Below, in pieces: positions 15,111 to 22,316 of a stretch of DNA of 26,657 nucleotides. The position numbers and the translations under genes are program-made. Under the pieces are notes generated by a model. It saw only the letters and a list, made by a program, of their open reading frames with translations. It was not told where the DNA came from and ran no database searches. How positions within the stretch are numbered: the stretch's first letter is position 1; every line of letters starts with the position of its first letter. This DNA comes from Candidatus Gerdarchaeota archaeon (lineage in GTDB: Archaea; Asgardarchaeota; Heimdallarchaeia; JABLTI01): assembly GCA_016840905.1 (NCBI GenBank), contig JAEORM010000117.1, positions 1 through 26,657 on the forward strand, read 5' to 3'.

Positions 15111-15567
15111 TGACGCTAAACAAAAAATCGGATGGAAAGAAAAGATGGCTAAGATAGAAGATGAAATCAAAGCAATAAAATCATCAGTTACAGATCTTGA
15201 GGGGAAAATAGATAAACTCCAATTCTTTTTGATTCAGATAATGAATAAAATTGGTGAAGGCGGTTCAGCTATTAGTGAAAGTGCTCAAGTAGTGAGTGCC
15301 CCTAGTACAGTCAACGTAGATATTTCACCAATAGAAGAACGCTTGGAGCAACTTTCAAAATCAATTATTTCTAAAGCTGATTTAGAACCTATAAGTGAAG
15401 CTTTAACGAAGCTTCATGATGAACGTTTGAAAGAAGCTGAGGAGACTGTTGATAATGTTACAGTACTTTTAGAAAAAGGTTTAGCCTTAACAGAATTAAC
15501 AGCTACTTTAAAGGAAATTGAAGCTCATTTGCAAGAGCTTGTAACTCCTCCTAAGAAAACAGAATAA
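15100..15567 (+). CDS. small coiled-coil protein next to tadC-like gene
   Basis: Up to 155 residues, acidic, almost entirely helical. Residues about 17-50 (KIEDEIKAIKSSVTDLEGKI, then LQFFLIQIMNKI) form a heptad-like coiled coil, a Gly/Ser-rich linker follows, and a second helical region (ERLEQLSKSI to LKEIEAHLQELV) ends in PPKK. No transmembrane segment or known domain. The frame opens at TTG 15100, which has no ribosome binding site and overlaps the end of the tadC-like gene by 11 bases; ATG 15145 (140 residues) is the other in-frame choice. A strong GGAGGG at 15102-15107 points to an out-of-frame ATG at 15110, discussed in the findings. Operon position suggests an accessory role in pilus assembly; not recognised otherwise. 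Confidence 0.6.
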   Translation: MEGNDAKQKIGWKEKMAKIEDEIKAIKSSVTDLEGKIDKLQFFLIQIMNKIGEGGSAISESAQVVSAPSTVNVDISPIEERLEQLSKSIISKADLEPISEALTKLHDERLKEAEETVDNVTVLLEKGLALTELTATLKEIEAHLQELVTPPKKTE

Positions 15568-15594
15568 AAGAATAAAAATTGAATCTTTTATTCT
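15561..15594 (+). terminator. hairpin terminator after the coiled-coil gene
   Basis: Perfect 10-bp inverted repeat AGAATAAAAG / CTTTTATTCT with a 14-base loop, spanning the stop codon and followed by a long T- and C-rich stretch up to about 15625. It should separate the tadC-like operon from the following genes. Confidence 0.55.
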
Positions 15595-15661
15595 ATTTCC
15601 TATTCTTTCCTTAATTTTTTTATTTCAAAAGATAACTCATTAGCATAGAATCGTGAGTAGA

Positions 15662-15937
15662 ATGAAAACAGCTAATTTACGAACACAAAAAGGAGTATTG
15701 GAAGTAGAATTTTCTATAAAAGAAGAGTCAATAGCTGAGATAAAGATTACAGGTGATTTTTTCATTTATCCAGAAGAGGGAATAGAATTTCTGGAACAAG
15801 CTTTACAAAATACTTTCCTAGAAAATGATTCACTTGAAAAACGAATTGCTGAAATTTATGATCAATATTCACTTTCTACTCCAGGAATTTCAATAAAAGA
15901 TTGGGTTACTGTTATTTTAAAAGCATATAATACTTAA
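15662..15937 (+). CDS. lipoate-protein ligase small subunit (LplB type)
   Basis: A 91-residue protein matching the C-terminal accessory domain of lipoate-protein ligase: KGVLEVEFSIKEESI, then EIKITGDFFIYPEEGIEFLE, the domain's hallmark ITGDFF(I/L)YPEE, and a helical end. In Thermoplasma and some other archaea this domain is a separate subunit (LplB) that works with the catalytic subunit LplA to attach lipoate to E2 or GcvH proteins. No LplA gene is in the window. The frame opens at GTG 15653, but that GTGAG looks like the ribosome binding site for the ATG at 15662, which is preferred. It is the first of three same-strand genes, followed after 41 bases by the Urm1/MoaD-like gene. Confidence 0.8.
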   Translation: MKTANLRTQKGVLEVEFSIKEESIAEIKITGDFFIYPEEGIEFLEQALQNTFLENDSLEKRIAEIYDQYSLSTPGISIKDWVTVILKAYNT

Positions 15938-15978
15938 ACAGATTTAAAAATAAAGTATTATTATCTATCAAAAAGTAA

Positions 15979-16266
15979 GTGATATCAGTGAAGATTATTT
16001 TCGATTTTAAAGGATCAGTTTTCGGACAAAAAGAAAAAATAACATTAGAAGTTCATGAAAGTATTACTACTTTAGAGGCTCTGCAATTTATCTCTTCAAA
16101 AATACCAACCTTACATAATCTTCTATTCAAAGAAAACATTATTAGAAATGATATTTTAGTGTTGGTTGATCGTCTTGATATCAAATCAATGAAATTATTT
16201 GATATGCCTTTAAAAGATGGACAAATAATCACAATTTTACCATTAGCCCATGGTGGTAGCTTGTAA
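15979..16266 (+). CDS. Urm1/MoaD-like ubiquitin-fold protein ending in Gly-Gly-Ser-Leu
   Basis: 95 residues with the beta-grasp pattern: strand VKIIFDFKG, strand KITLEVHE, a helix (TLEALQFISSKI), then the strand DILVLVDRLDI, the turn PLKDGQII, and the last strand TILPLAHGG. The end resembles eukaryotic Urm1 (ILVLIND...LHGG) and archaeal SAMPs. In these proteins the terminal Gly-Gly is activated as an adenylate or thiocarboxylate for sulfur transfer or protein conjugation. Here two residues (Ser-Leu) follow the Gly-Gly, so maturation would be needed, as for eukaryotic ubiquitin precursors; otherwise the tail may be inactive. No E1-like or JAMM protease gene is nearby. Start GTG 15979 or GTG 15988. 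The EF-2 paralogue follows after 17 bases, so the two are probably cotranscribed. Confidence 0.75.
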   Translation: MISVKIIFDFKGSVFGQKEKITLEVHESITTLEALQFISSKIPTLHNLLFKENIIRNDILVLVDRLDIKSMKLFDMPLKDGQIITILPLAHGGSL

Positions 16267-16283
16267 CTACAGGTGTTAATTAA

Positions 16284-18338
16284 ATGAAAACATTGGATAA
16301 AATTTCCCAATTAATGATCATCCAACAAAAGATACGAAATATAGCATTAGTTGCTCATATTGATCATGGGAAGACCACTCTTTCTGATACTTTGCTTGTT
16401 TCAGCAGGAGTCTTAGCTCCTTCCACTGCTGGAGAGGCTAGAGCGCTTGATTTTCTTCCAGAGGAACAAAGGCGAGGGATCACTATGAAGACCGCTAACA
16501 TATCTCTTGTAGTGACAAATAATGGTGAAGATTATTTAATAAATTTGATAGATAGTCCAGGTCATGTTGATTTTTCGGGGAAGGTAGCACGAGCATTGCG
16601 AATAGTTGATGGTGCGATAGTTGTTGTTGATGCTATAGAACAAATAATGGCTCAAACTGAAACAGTGGTTAGGCAGTGTATAAATGAGGGTGTTAAACCA
16701 GTTCTGTTTATCAATAAAATTGATCGTTTAATTAATGAATTGAAATTAACACCAAAACAAACTGCTGAACGAATAGAAATTATTTACAATAATTTCAATA
16801 CTCTCGTCAAGAAGTATTCTTCTGATTTGGCTATTCCAAAATGGCAATGCACTACAAAAGATGGCAGTGTAATATTTGGTTCAGCATTACATCGTTGGGC
16901 GATCTCTTTACCTCTGATTAAAGAGAAAGGAATAACTTTTGAAAAAATTGTTAAATATTATCAAGAAGATGATTTAGCAACTCTTCAAGAGCTATTGCCT
17001 TTAGAACAACCATTAATTTCTATGATAATTAATCATTTACCAGATCCTATAACTGCTCAAAAATATCGAATTGGTCAAATATGGAAAGGAGATTTATCTT
17101 CTGATATTGGCCAAGCAATGACAAATTGTGATTCAAATGAGGAAACAGCTCCCTTAGTTTTTGGATGTACGAAAATACTATTAGATCCACATGCAGGTAT
17201 GCTCACATTAGGGAGAGTTTTTTCTGGAACTTTAAGAGAGAAACAATCAGTGCACTTGCTTACTACTAACGAATCAAAGAAAATACAAAACATCTACATC
17301 TTTATGGGTGCTGATAAAAAACGTATTGATAATATCCCTGCAGGTAATACTGTAGCAATATCTGGTTTAGGATTGGTAAATCCTGGTGAAACAATAGTGG
17401 ATCCTAATTTGAAAACCATGACACCTTTTGAAGATATTAAATATTTAGCAAATCCCGTTGTAACCGTTGCTATTGAACCAAAGATGCTTCGTGATTTATC
17501 CAAACTAAAATTCGTTTTGGAAAAATTTGCTGTAGAAGACCCCAATCTAATAGTAAGAATTGATGAACAATCAGGAGAAATTTTACTCTTAGGATTAGGT
17601 GAACTTCATCTTGAAACTGTTGTAAAAGATATTTCATCTGAAATTGAATGTTCAGCTTCTGATCCTCTAGTGGTAATAGTAGAGAAAATAACTAAAGCAA
17701 GTGGTAAGATTACTCGAGAATTATTTGGCACCAAAATAACTCTTAGTATAGAATCAATTTATGAATCAAGTGAAATAGACAAAGAATCCAATGAAAAAGA
17801 AGTTAAGGATCATATAATTAAATTGCCCCAATATAAGAATGAAATACTGATTGATGGATTATTATTTAGTAAATTATCTACAGAGACATTAGATCACATT
17901 ATGATGGGAATCAAGAATGCTCTTACTACAGGTCCTATTTCATCTAAACCAGTTACTGAAGTGTGTGTTAAAATCTATGATTTTATGGCTATAGATGGAG
18001 AAAAATTCGAATATACCGTTCCTTTATTGCGAAATGCTGTGTGGGATGCTTTGCGATTGGGTAAAATAGCTACAAATGAACCTATCTATAAAATACAAGT
18101 AACGGTTCCCGCGGGTTATCTAGGAAAAGTTACTGCTGAGATCAATAAAAGAAGAGGACATGTGACAGATGTTAGGTCAAATCAGGATTTATTGATTATC
18201 TCTGGAACTTTACCAGTAGCAGATTCCTTTAAGATAGATCAAGATTTACGTTCTGAAACAGAAGGAAGAGCTTTTTGGCAAATGTCTTTTGATAGTTATA
18301 AACCAGTGAAATTACAGCAGAAAGAAAAGAATAATTAA
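16284..18338 (+). CDS. elongation factor 2 paralogue (translational GTPase) without diphthamide loop
   Basis: 684 residues, all EF-2 domains. G domain: AHIDHGKT (24-31), RRGIT switch, DSPGH, NKID. Domain II carries FGCTKILLDPHAGML and IFMGADKKRIDNIPAGNTVAI; domain III FAVEDPNLIVRIDEQSGEI; domain V has EPIYKIQVTVPAGYLGKV and TEGRAFWQMSF. In domain IV, residues about 565-583 (YDFMAIDGEKFEYTVPLLR) replace the loop that in canonical archaeal EF-2 contains the diphthamide His (AIHRGPAQ type). The His is absent and the loop about three residues shorter. EF-2 paralogues without diphthamide residues have been reported in Asgard archaea, so this is probably a second copy beside a normal EF-2, with a changed or regulatory role on the ribosome. 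Length is below the usual 730. Start ATG 16284, with GGTG nine bases upstream. Confidence 0.9.
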   Translation: MKTLDKISQLMIIQQKIRNIALVAHIDHGKTTLSDTLLVSAGVLAPSTAGEARALDFLPEEQRRGITMKTANISLVVTNNGEDYLINLIDSPGHVDFSGKVARALRIVDGAIVVVDAIEQIMAQTETVVRQCINEGVKPVLFINKIDRLINELKLTPKQTAERIEIIYNNFNTLVKKYSSDLAIPKWQCTTKDGSVIFGSALHRWAISLPLIKEKGITFEKIVKYYQEDDLATLQELLPLEQPLISMIINHLPDPITAQKYRIGQIWKGDLSSDIGQAMTNCDSNEETAPLVFGCTKILLDPHAGMLTLGRVFSGTLREKQSVHLLTTNESKKIQNIYIFMGADKKRIDNIPAGNTVAISGLGLVNPGETIVDPNLKTMTPFEDIKYLANPVVTVAIEPKMLRDLSKLKFVLEKFAVEDPNLIVRIDEQSGEILLLGLGELHLETVVKDISSEIECSASDPLVVIVEKITKASGKITRELFGTKITLSIESIYESSEIDKESNEKEVKDHIIKLPQYKNEILIDGLLFSKLSTETLDHIMMGIKNALTTGPISSKPVTEVCVKIYDFMAIDGEKFEYTVPLLRNAVWDALRLGKIATNEPIYKIQVTVPAGYLGKVTAEINKRRGHVTDVRSNQDLLIISGTLPVADSFKIDQDLRSETEGRAFWQMSFDSYKPVKLQQKEKNN

Positions 18339-18532
18339 AGCTAATTAGAGACTAACTTAAAAAACTAGGAAAAAACAAATTACAATAAGTTCTAATTAAC
18401 TATCTTTTTAAATTAAAATAGAACGTTATTCATAAAGAAAAGCAAAAAATCCTCAAAAGTTGGTGATAAAAAACGAAACGAACTAAGGACGATTTAGGTG
18501 GGACAATTGACAGTGAGGATAATCTTGCAAAA

Positions 18533-19129
18533 ATGATCATGATAGAGCAGGCAATTGATGCTGCATATGAAATAGATGAAATAGTTTCTAGAAGCTATGC
18601 ATTCAGTGATTGTATTTTAGCAATACTTGATTTTGCACGAGAAACACATAATGAAGCAACAATACCTCGGGTAGAAATTCTATTAGAACAAGTGGCAAAT
18701 AAAGGAGCTTATGCACGATCTTTAAGTTATTATGCTGTTGCTTTAGCCTTTTTTGGACACGAAGAACAAGCAGAAAAAACAATCTTTGAAGCTATTAAAA
18801 CAACTGCTTTAATACGAGATGATTTTGATAGGAGAGATGCATTGTTAGACATAGCTACTTCTATTGGTGACATTTCATTCTTATTAACAGATAGACACCT
18901 GCTTGAAAAAGCGTTAAGTTTTTCCGAACAATTAACAGATGGGCAAAAAGCCTACCTTTTTGGTTATTTGTCTACACTAGTCTCTGAAGAAGAAAGTACA
19001 ATATTAATGCAAAATGCTTTGGGAATTGCAGAACAAATAACTGATCCAATAACTAAATCTAAAGTCTTTTTAGAGTTAGCTAATCTCTTAAGTAATCCTG
19101 AAGAGAAAAACGAAGAAGAAGATATGTAA
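18533..19129 (+). CDS. helical-repeat protein of unknown function
   Basis: 198 residues, all helical, built from about five units of 30-35 residues with a TPR- or HEAT-like look: small residues at helix crossings in FSDCILAILDFARET, SLSYYAVALAFFGHEEQAEKTI, RDALLDIATSIGDI, KAYLFGYLSTLVSEEES, SKVFLELANLLSNP. No signal peptide or membrane segment, acidic C-terminal tail. Such proteins usually act as binding scaffolds; a partner is not identifiable. Start is uncertain: the frame is open upstream to about 18470 with no other ATG, GTG or TTG, and no good ribosome binding site precedes the ATG at 18533 (a second ATG lies at 18539). It is followed by a convergent gene five bases after its stop. Confidence 0.62.
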   Translation: MIMIEQAIDAAYEIDEIVSRSYAFSDCILAILDFARETHNEATIPRVEILLEQVANKGAYARSLSYYAVALAFFGHEEQAEKTIFEAIKTTALIRDDFDRRDALLDIATSIGDISFLLTDRHLLEKALSFSEQLTDGQKAYLFGYLSTLVSEEESTILMQNALGIAEQITDPITKSKVFLELANLLSNPEEKNEEEDM

Positions 19130-19134
19130 CTAGA

Positions 19135-19848
19135 TTAGAAATAATCGAAAAATCGAACTACTTTTCGTCCTTCTTTTGGAGTAAAAACGATTTTAATGAA
19201 ATTAACAATATCATACTGATCAATTGGTTTCTTGGCAGGTTTTGTTTTTCTATTTCTAATTGCTTCAAAAATAGCTTGTTCTGAAGGGTTATCTAATATA
19301 TCTACAATGGTATAACAGGTTCCTATTGCATTAACAAAATGTGCATCAGATCCTCCTAAATGACTAAATCTGTTATGTTTGAAGGATACATTAGCCATGA
19401 TATTTGGGAAGTTAAGAAAAATCTTAGCAAAACCGTTGTAAAATTCCATTGCATCAGCTTTCAAAATATAACTTTTCCAACCAATGCTATTATGTGACAT
19501 AAACGGATGAGGAATAATAGAAAGTCCACCTAAATCACTGATAAGTTCAATTGTTTCTTCGGAAGGACGATTTGTTGGTATTTCCTCATCTATACCATAA
19601 GCAATAAGATGCCCATCTGCAGTATCAACCTCTACACCTGCAAAATATATTTTTTCTTTATCAATTTCTTTAAATCGATTAGTTATTTTTTTAGCAAAAC
19701 CAAAATCATTGTGAGTAAGAATTCCTACCCCATCAAGTCCTCGGGCGCGTAATACTTGTGGTATTTTTTGATACTCAACGCGTTCATCAACATGAGCGTG
19801 GAAATCGATTGCCAGAGTACTTTTATTCACAGTCATAATGACCATCAC
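19135..19848 (-). CDS. PHP-domain phosphoesterase
   Basis: 237 residues of the PHP (polymerase and histidinol phosphatase) superfamily, which uses a cluster of His and Asp residues to bind up to three metals. Motifs in order: DFHAHVD, ILTHND, FAGVEVDTADGHLIAY, LSIIPHPF, and HLGGSDAHF near residue 180. The compact form without a polymerase matches stand-alone PHP proteins such as 3',5'-nucleoside bisphosphate phosphatases or tRNA-related phosphoesterases; the exact substrate is not predictable. The frame starts ATG at 19848, and an ATG at 19836 (reading MTVNKSTLAIDFH) is equally possible. Convergent with the helical-repeat gene and divergent from the dodecin-like gene. Confidence 0.85.
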   Translation of the reverse strand: MMVIMTVNKSTLAIDFHAHVDERVEYQKIPQVLRARGLDGVGILTHNDFGFAKKITNRFKEIDKEKIYFAGVEVDTADGHLIAYGIDEEIPTNRPSEETIELISDLGGLSIIPHPFMSHNSIGWKSYILKADAMEFYNGFAKIFLNFPNIMANVSFKHNRFSHLGGSDAHFVNAIGTCYTIVDILDNPSEQAIFEAIRNRKTKPAKKPIDQYDIVNFIKIVFTPKEGRKVVRFFDYF

Positions 19849-19955
19849 AATTTATACTAATTGATATTTTTTGTTATAATTTTCTCAAAGAATTTTAAGC
19901 GAAACTCTTTTCAGTATTGTTTAGCTTGTTAATTTTATAAAATACTTGGAGGGTA

Positions 19956-20162
19956 TTGAAAATAGTAATTAAAGTAGTTGAAATAATTGGAACTTCTACC
20001 AATAGTTGGGAAGAAGCTGCAAAGAATGCTGTTGAAGAAGCCTCTAAAACTATTAGAGGAATAACTGGTATAGATGTAGTGAATCAAACTGCAACAGTTA
20101 AGGAAGGTAAAATAGTCAAATATAAAACGTGCTGTAAAATAGCATTTGCAGTTGAAGATTAG
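19956..20162 (+). CDS. dodecin-like protein without the flavin-stacking Trp
   Basis: 68 residues with the dodecin pattern: strand IVIKVVEIIGTS, helix SWEEAAKNAVEEASKTIR, then strands IDVVNQTATV and KIVKYKTCCKIAFAV. Dodecins form hollow 12-mers that store flavins. The Trp that stacks on the flavin in halobacterial and Thermus dodecins aligns with Gly38 here, and the flavin-contacting Gln aligns with Lys. The sequence, particularly IIGTS..SWEEAA, is closer to the so-called calcium dodecin type (Rv0379 of Mycobacterium), which lacks flavin binding. Start is TTG at 19956; the ribosome binding site GGAGGG (19948-19953) is unusually close, two bases away. A hairpin and T-tract follow the stop (TAG). 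Identity of the fold is good; the ligand is unknown. Confidence 0.85.
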   Translation: MKIVIKVVEIIGTSTNSWEEAAKNAVEEASKTIRGITGIDVVNQTATVKEGKIVKYKTCCKIAFAVED

Positions 20163-20179
20163 AATTTTTATTTATTTTT

Positions 20180-20210
20180 GGGAAGGATTTTCCTTCTCTT
20201 TCTGTTTTTT
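20180..20210 (+). terminator. hairpin-T-tract terminator after the dodecin-like gene
   Basis: Stem GAAGGA / TCCTTC (20182-20196) with a 3-base loop, extendable by a G-T and a G-C pair, followed by TCTTTCTGTTTTTT. It lies 17 bases after the dodecin-like stop codon. Confidence 0.6.
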
Positions 20211-20291
20211 AATAATTAAGATAAATACTTTAAGCTATCCCCCTATATTCTTCCTATAAAGTGTATAACAATTGTCTTTTTGGGTGCTAGT

Positions 20292-22262
20292 ATGTCTGAA
20301 TTTAAATTAGCTGAAGGTTTAGTTCCTAAAGGCGACCAACCCAACGCAATTAAAGCAATAGTAGAGGGCTTCAATAAAGGATTAAAGCAACAAGTATTGA
20401 AGGGAGTCACAGGATCAGGTAAAACTTTCTCGGTAGCAAATATAATTGAAAAACTACAAATACCAACTCTAGTAATGTCCCCTAATAAAACCTTAGCAGC
20501 ACAGCTTTGCTCAGATTTCAGAAGATATTTCCCTAATAACGCTGTGGAATATTTTGTCTCATATTATGATTATTATCAACCTGAGGCTTATGTGCCAAAA
20601 TCAGACACCTATATAGCAAAAGATTCTTCAATAAACGAAGAAATAGAAAAAATGCGTTATTCTACTACTCATTCGTTAGCTACTCGAGATGATGTGATAG
20701 TTGTAGCTAGTGTTTCATCAATATTTGGTTTAAGTGCACCAGAATCTTATCGAGTAATAATTGAATTGAAGAAAGGTATGGTAATCAAACGAAAAGAACT
20801 TTTACGTCGTCTTGTTGCCCTACAATATGAAAGAAATGATTTTGAACTAAAGCGAGGAACATTCCGAGCAAAAGGGGATACTATAGAAATCTTCCCTCCT
20901 CATTCAGATAAAAACACCATACGAGTGGAAATGTTTGGTGATGTGATTGAGAAGTTAACTGAAAATGTTTATCCTACAGGTGTAAAGATTAACGAATTAA
21001 ATGACTACAATGTTTATCCAGCCACTCATTATATGACCGAAGAAGAAACAATTGAAAGCGTTTGTTTGAGAATAGAAGCAGAACTAGCAGAACGAATAAA
21101 ATATTTTAGAGAAAATAATCTTCTACTTGAAGAACAAAGATTGAAAGAACGCACTCGTTATGATGTTGAAATGCTTCGAACAGTTGGTTATTGTTCTGGA
21201 ATAGAAAATTATTCTATGTATTTAGACAATAGGAATTTTGGTGAACGCCCCTTTGTTTTACTAGACCATTTTCCAGATGATTTCCTAATGGTAATTGATG
21301 AATCTCATATTACCATCCCACAAATTGGTGGAATGTATGGTGGTGATCGTTCAAGAAAGGAGACATTGGTGAAATATGGTTTCCGATTACCTTCAGCATT
21401 AGAGAATCGTCCATTAAAGTTTAAAGAATTCGAGCCTTTTATGAAAAAGGTAATTTATACCTCTGCTACACCAGGTCCATATGAAGAAGATAATGCAAAT
21501 GCATTAGTAGAACAAATAATTCGTCCTACAGGACTTGTCGATCCTGAAATAGTAATCAAACCTATTGACAATCAAGTAGATATTTTACTGGATGAAATAA
21601 AGGCTAGAGTAAAAGTAAATGAACGAACACTAGTTACTACTTTAACAAAAAGGATGGCAGAAGAATTAGCTCAATATTTAGTAGAAAAAGGGATTAAAGC
21701 TGAATATCTACATTCTGAAATAGATACCATTGATCGAGTAACAATTTTGCGTGATCTTCGGAAAGGCATTTATGATGTAATAGTCGGAATTAATTTACTA
21801 AGAGAAGGATTGGATTTGCCCGAAGTATCACTTGTAACTATTCTTGATGCTGACAAAGAGGGTTTCCTTAGATCAGAACGATCTCTTACTCAAATAATTG
21901 GTCGAGCATCTAGAAATATCAATGGTAAGGTTATACTTTTTGCCAATAAGATTACGGATTCAATTAAACGAACAGTTGAAGATAACAATCGTCGTAGAAG
22001 GATCCAAATGCAATACAATGAAAAGCACAATATTACCCCTCAAACAATTCAAAAATCTCTAGAAAATATCACAGATAACCTTGTAAAAATGGAAAAGATT
22101 CCTGCAAAGAAAGCAAAGGAATTCAAGGGTATGTCAGAAGGTGATCTTGCTATGTTGATAGTCGAATTAAAAGAGGAAATGGCTACAGCAGCTAAAAAAT
22201 TAGAATTCGAAAAAGCAGCAGAAATACGAGACCTAATTCGTGAACTTGAAGGTGCAAATTGA
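20292..22262 (+). CDS. uvrB: excinuclease ABC subunit B (UvrB)
   Basis: 656 residues of the nucleotide excision repair helicase that, loaded by UvrA, verifies DNA damage and recruits UvrC. Walker A is GVTGSGKT (38-45). The damage-probing beta-hairpin region reads SYYDYYQPEAYVPKSDTYI, followed by SINEEIEKMRYS. Helicase motifs include MVIDESHIT (motif II), YTSATPGPYE, VGINLLREGLDLPEVSLV and QIIGRASRN. The C-terminus has the UVR domain (LKEEMATAAKKLEFEKAAEIRDLI) for UvrC binding. The frame opens at TTG 20280 but GGGTG five bases before the ATG at 20292 favours that start. UvrABC is of bacterial origin and occurs in only some archaea, so this gene was probably acquired by transfer long ago; base composition matches its neighbours. 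uvrA and uvrC are not in the window. Confidence 0.97.
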   Translation: MSEFKLAEGLVPKGDQPNAIKAIVEGFNKGLKQQVLKGVTGSGKTFSVANIIEKLQIPTLVMSPNKTLAAQLCSDFRRYFPNNAVEYFVSYYDYYQPEAYVPKSDTYIAKDSSINEEIEKMRYSTTHSLATRDDVIVVASVSSIFGLSAPESYRVIIELKKGMVIKRKELLRRLVALQYERNDFELKRGTFRAKGDTIEIFPPHSDKNTIRVEMFGDVIEKLTENVYPTGVKINELNDYNVYPATHYMTEEETIESVCLRIEAELAERIKYFRENNLLLEEQRLKERTRYDVEMLRTVGYCSGIENYSMYLDNRNFGERPFVLLDHFPDDFLMVIDESHITIPQIGGMYGGDRSRKETLVKYGFRLPSALENRPLKFKEFEPFMKKVIYTSATPGPYEEDNANALVEQIIRPTGLVDPEIVIKPIDNQVDILLDEIKARVKVNERTLVTTLTKRMAEELAQYLVEKGIKAEYLHSEIDTIDRVTILRDLRKGIYDVIVGINLLREGLDLPEVSLVTILDADKEGFLRSERSLTQIIGRASRNINGKVILFANKITDSIKRTVEDNNRRRRIQMQYNEKHNITPQTIQKSLENITDNLVKMEKIPAKKAKEFKGMSEGDLAMLIVELKEEMATAAKKLEFEKAAEIRDLIRELEGAN

Positions 22263-22316
22263 CCAATTCTTTAAAAAGACAATAACTTTAGTTAAATTGC
22301 TACTTGCTTAAAATAA

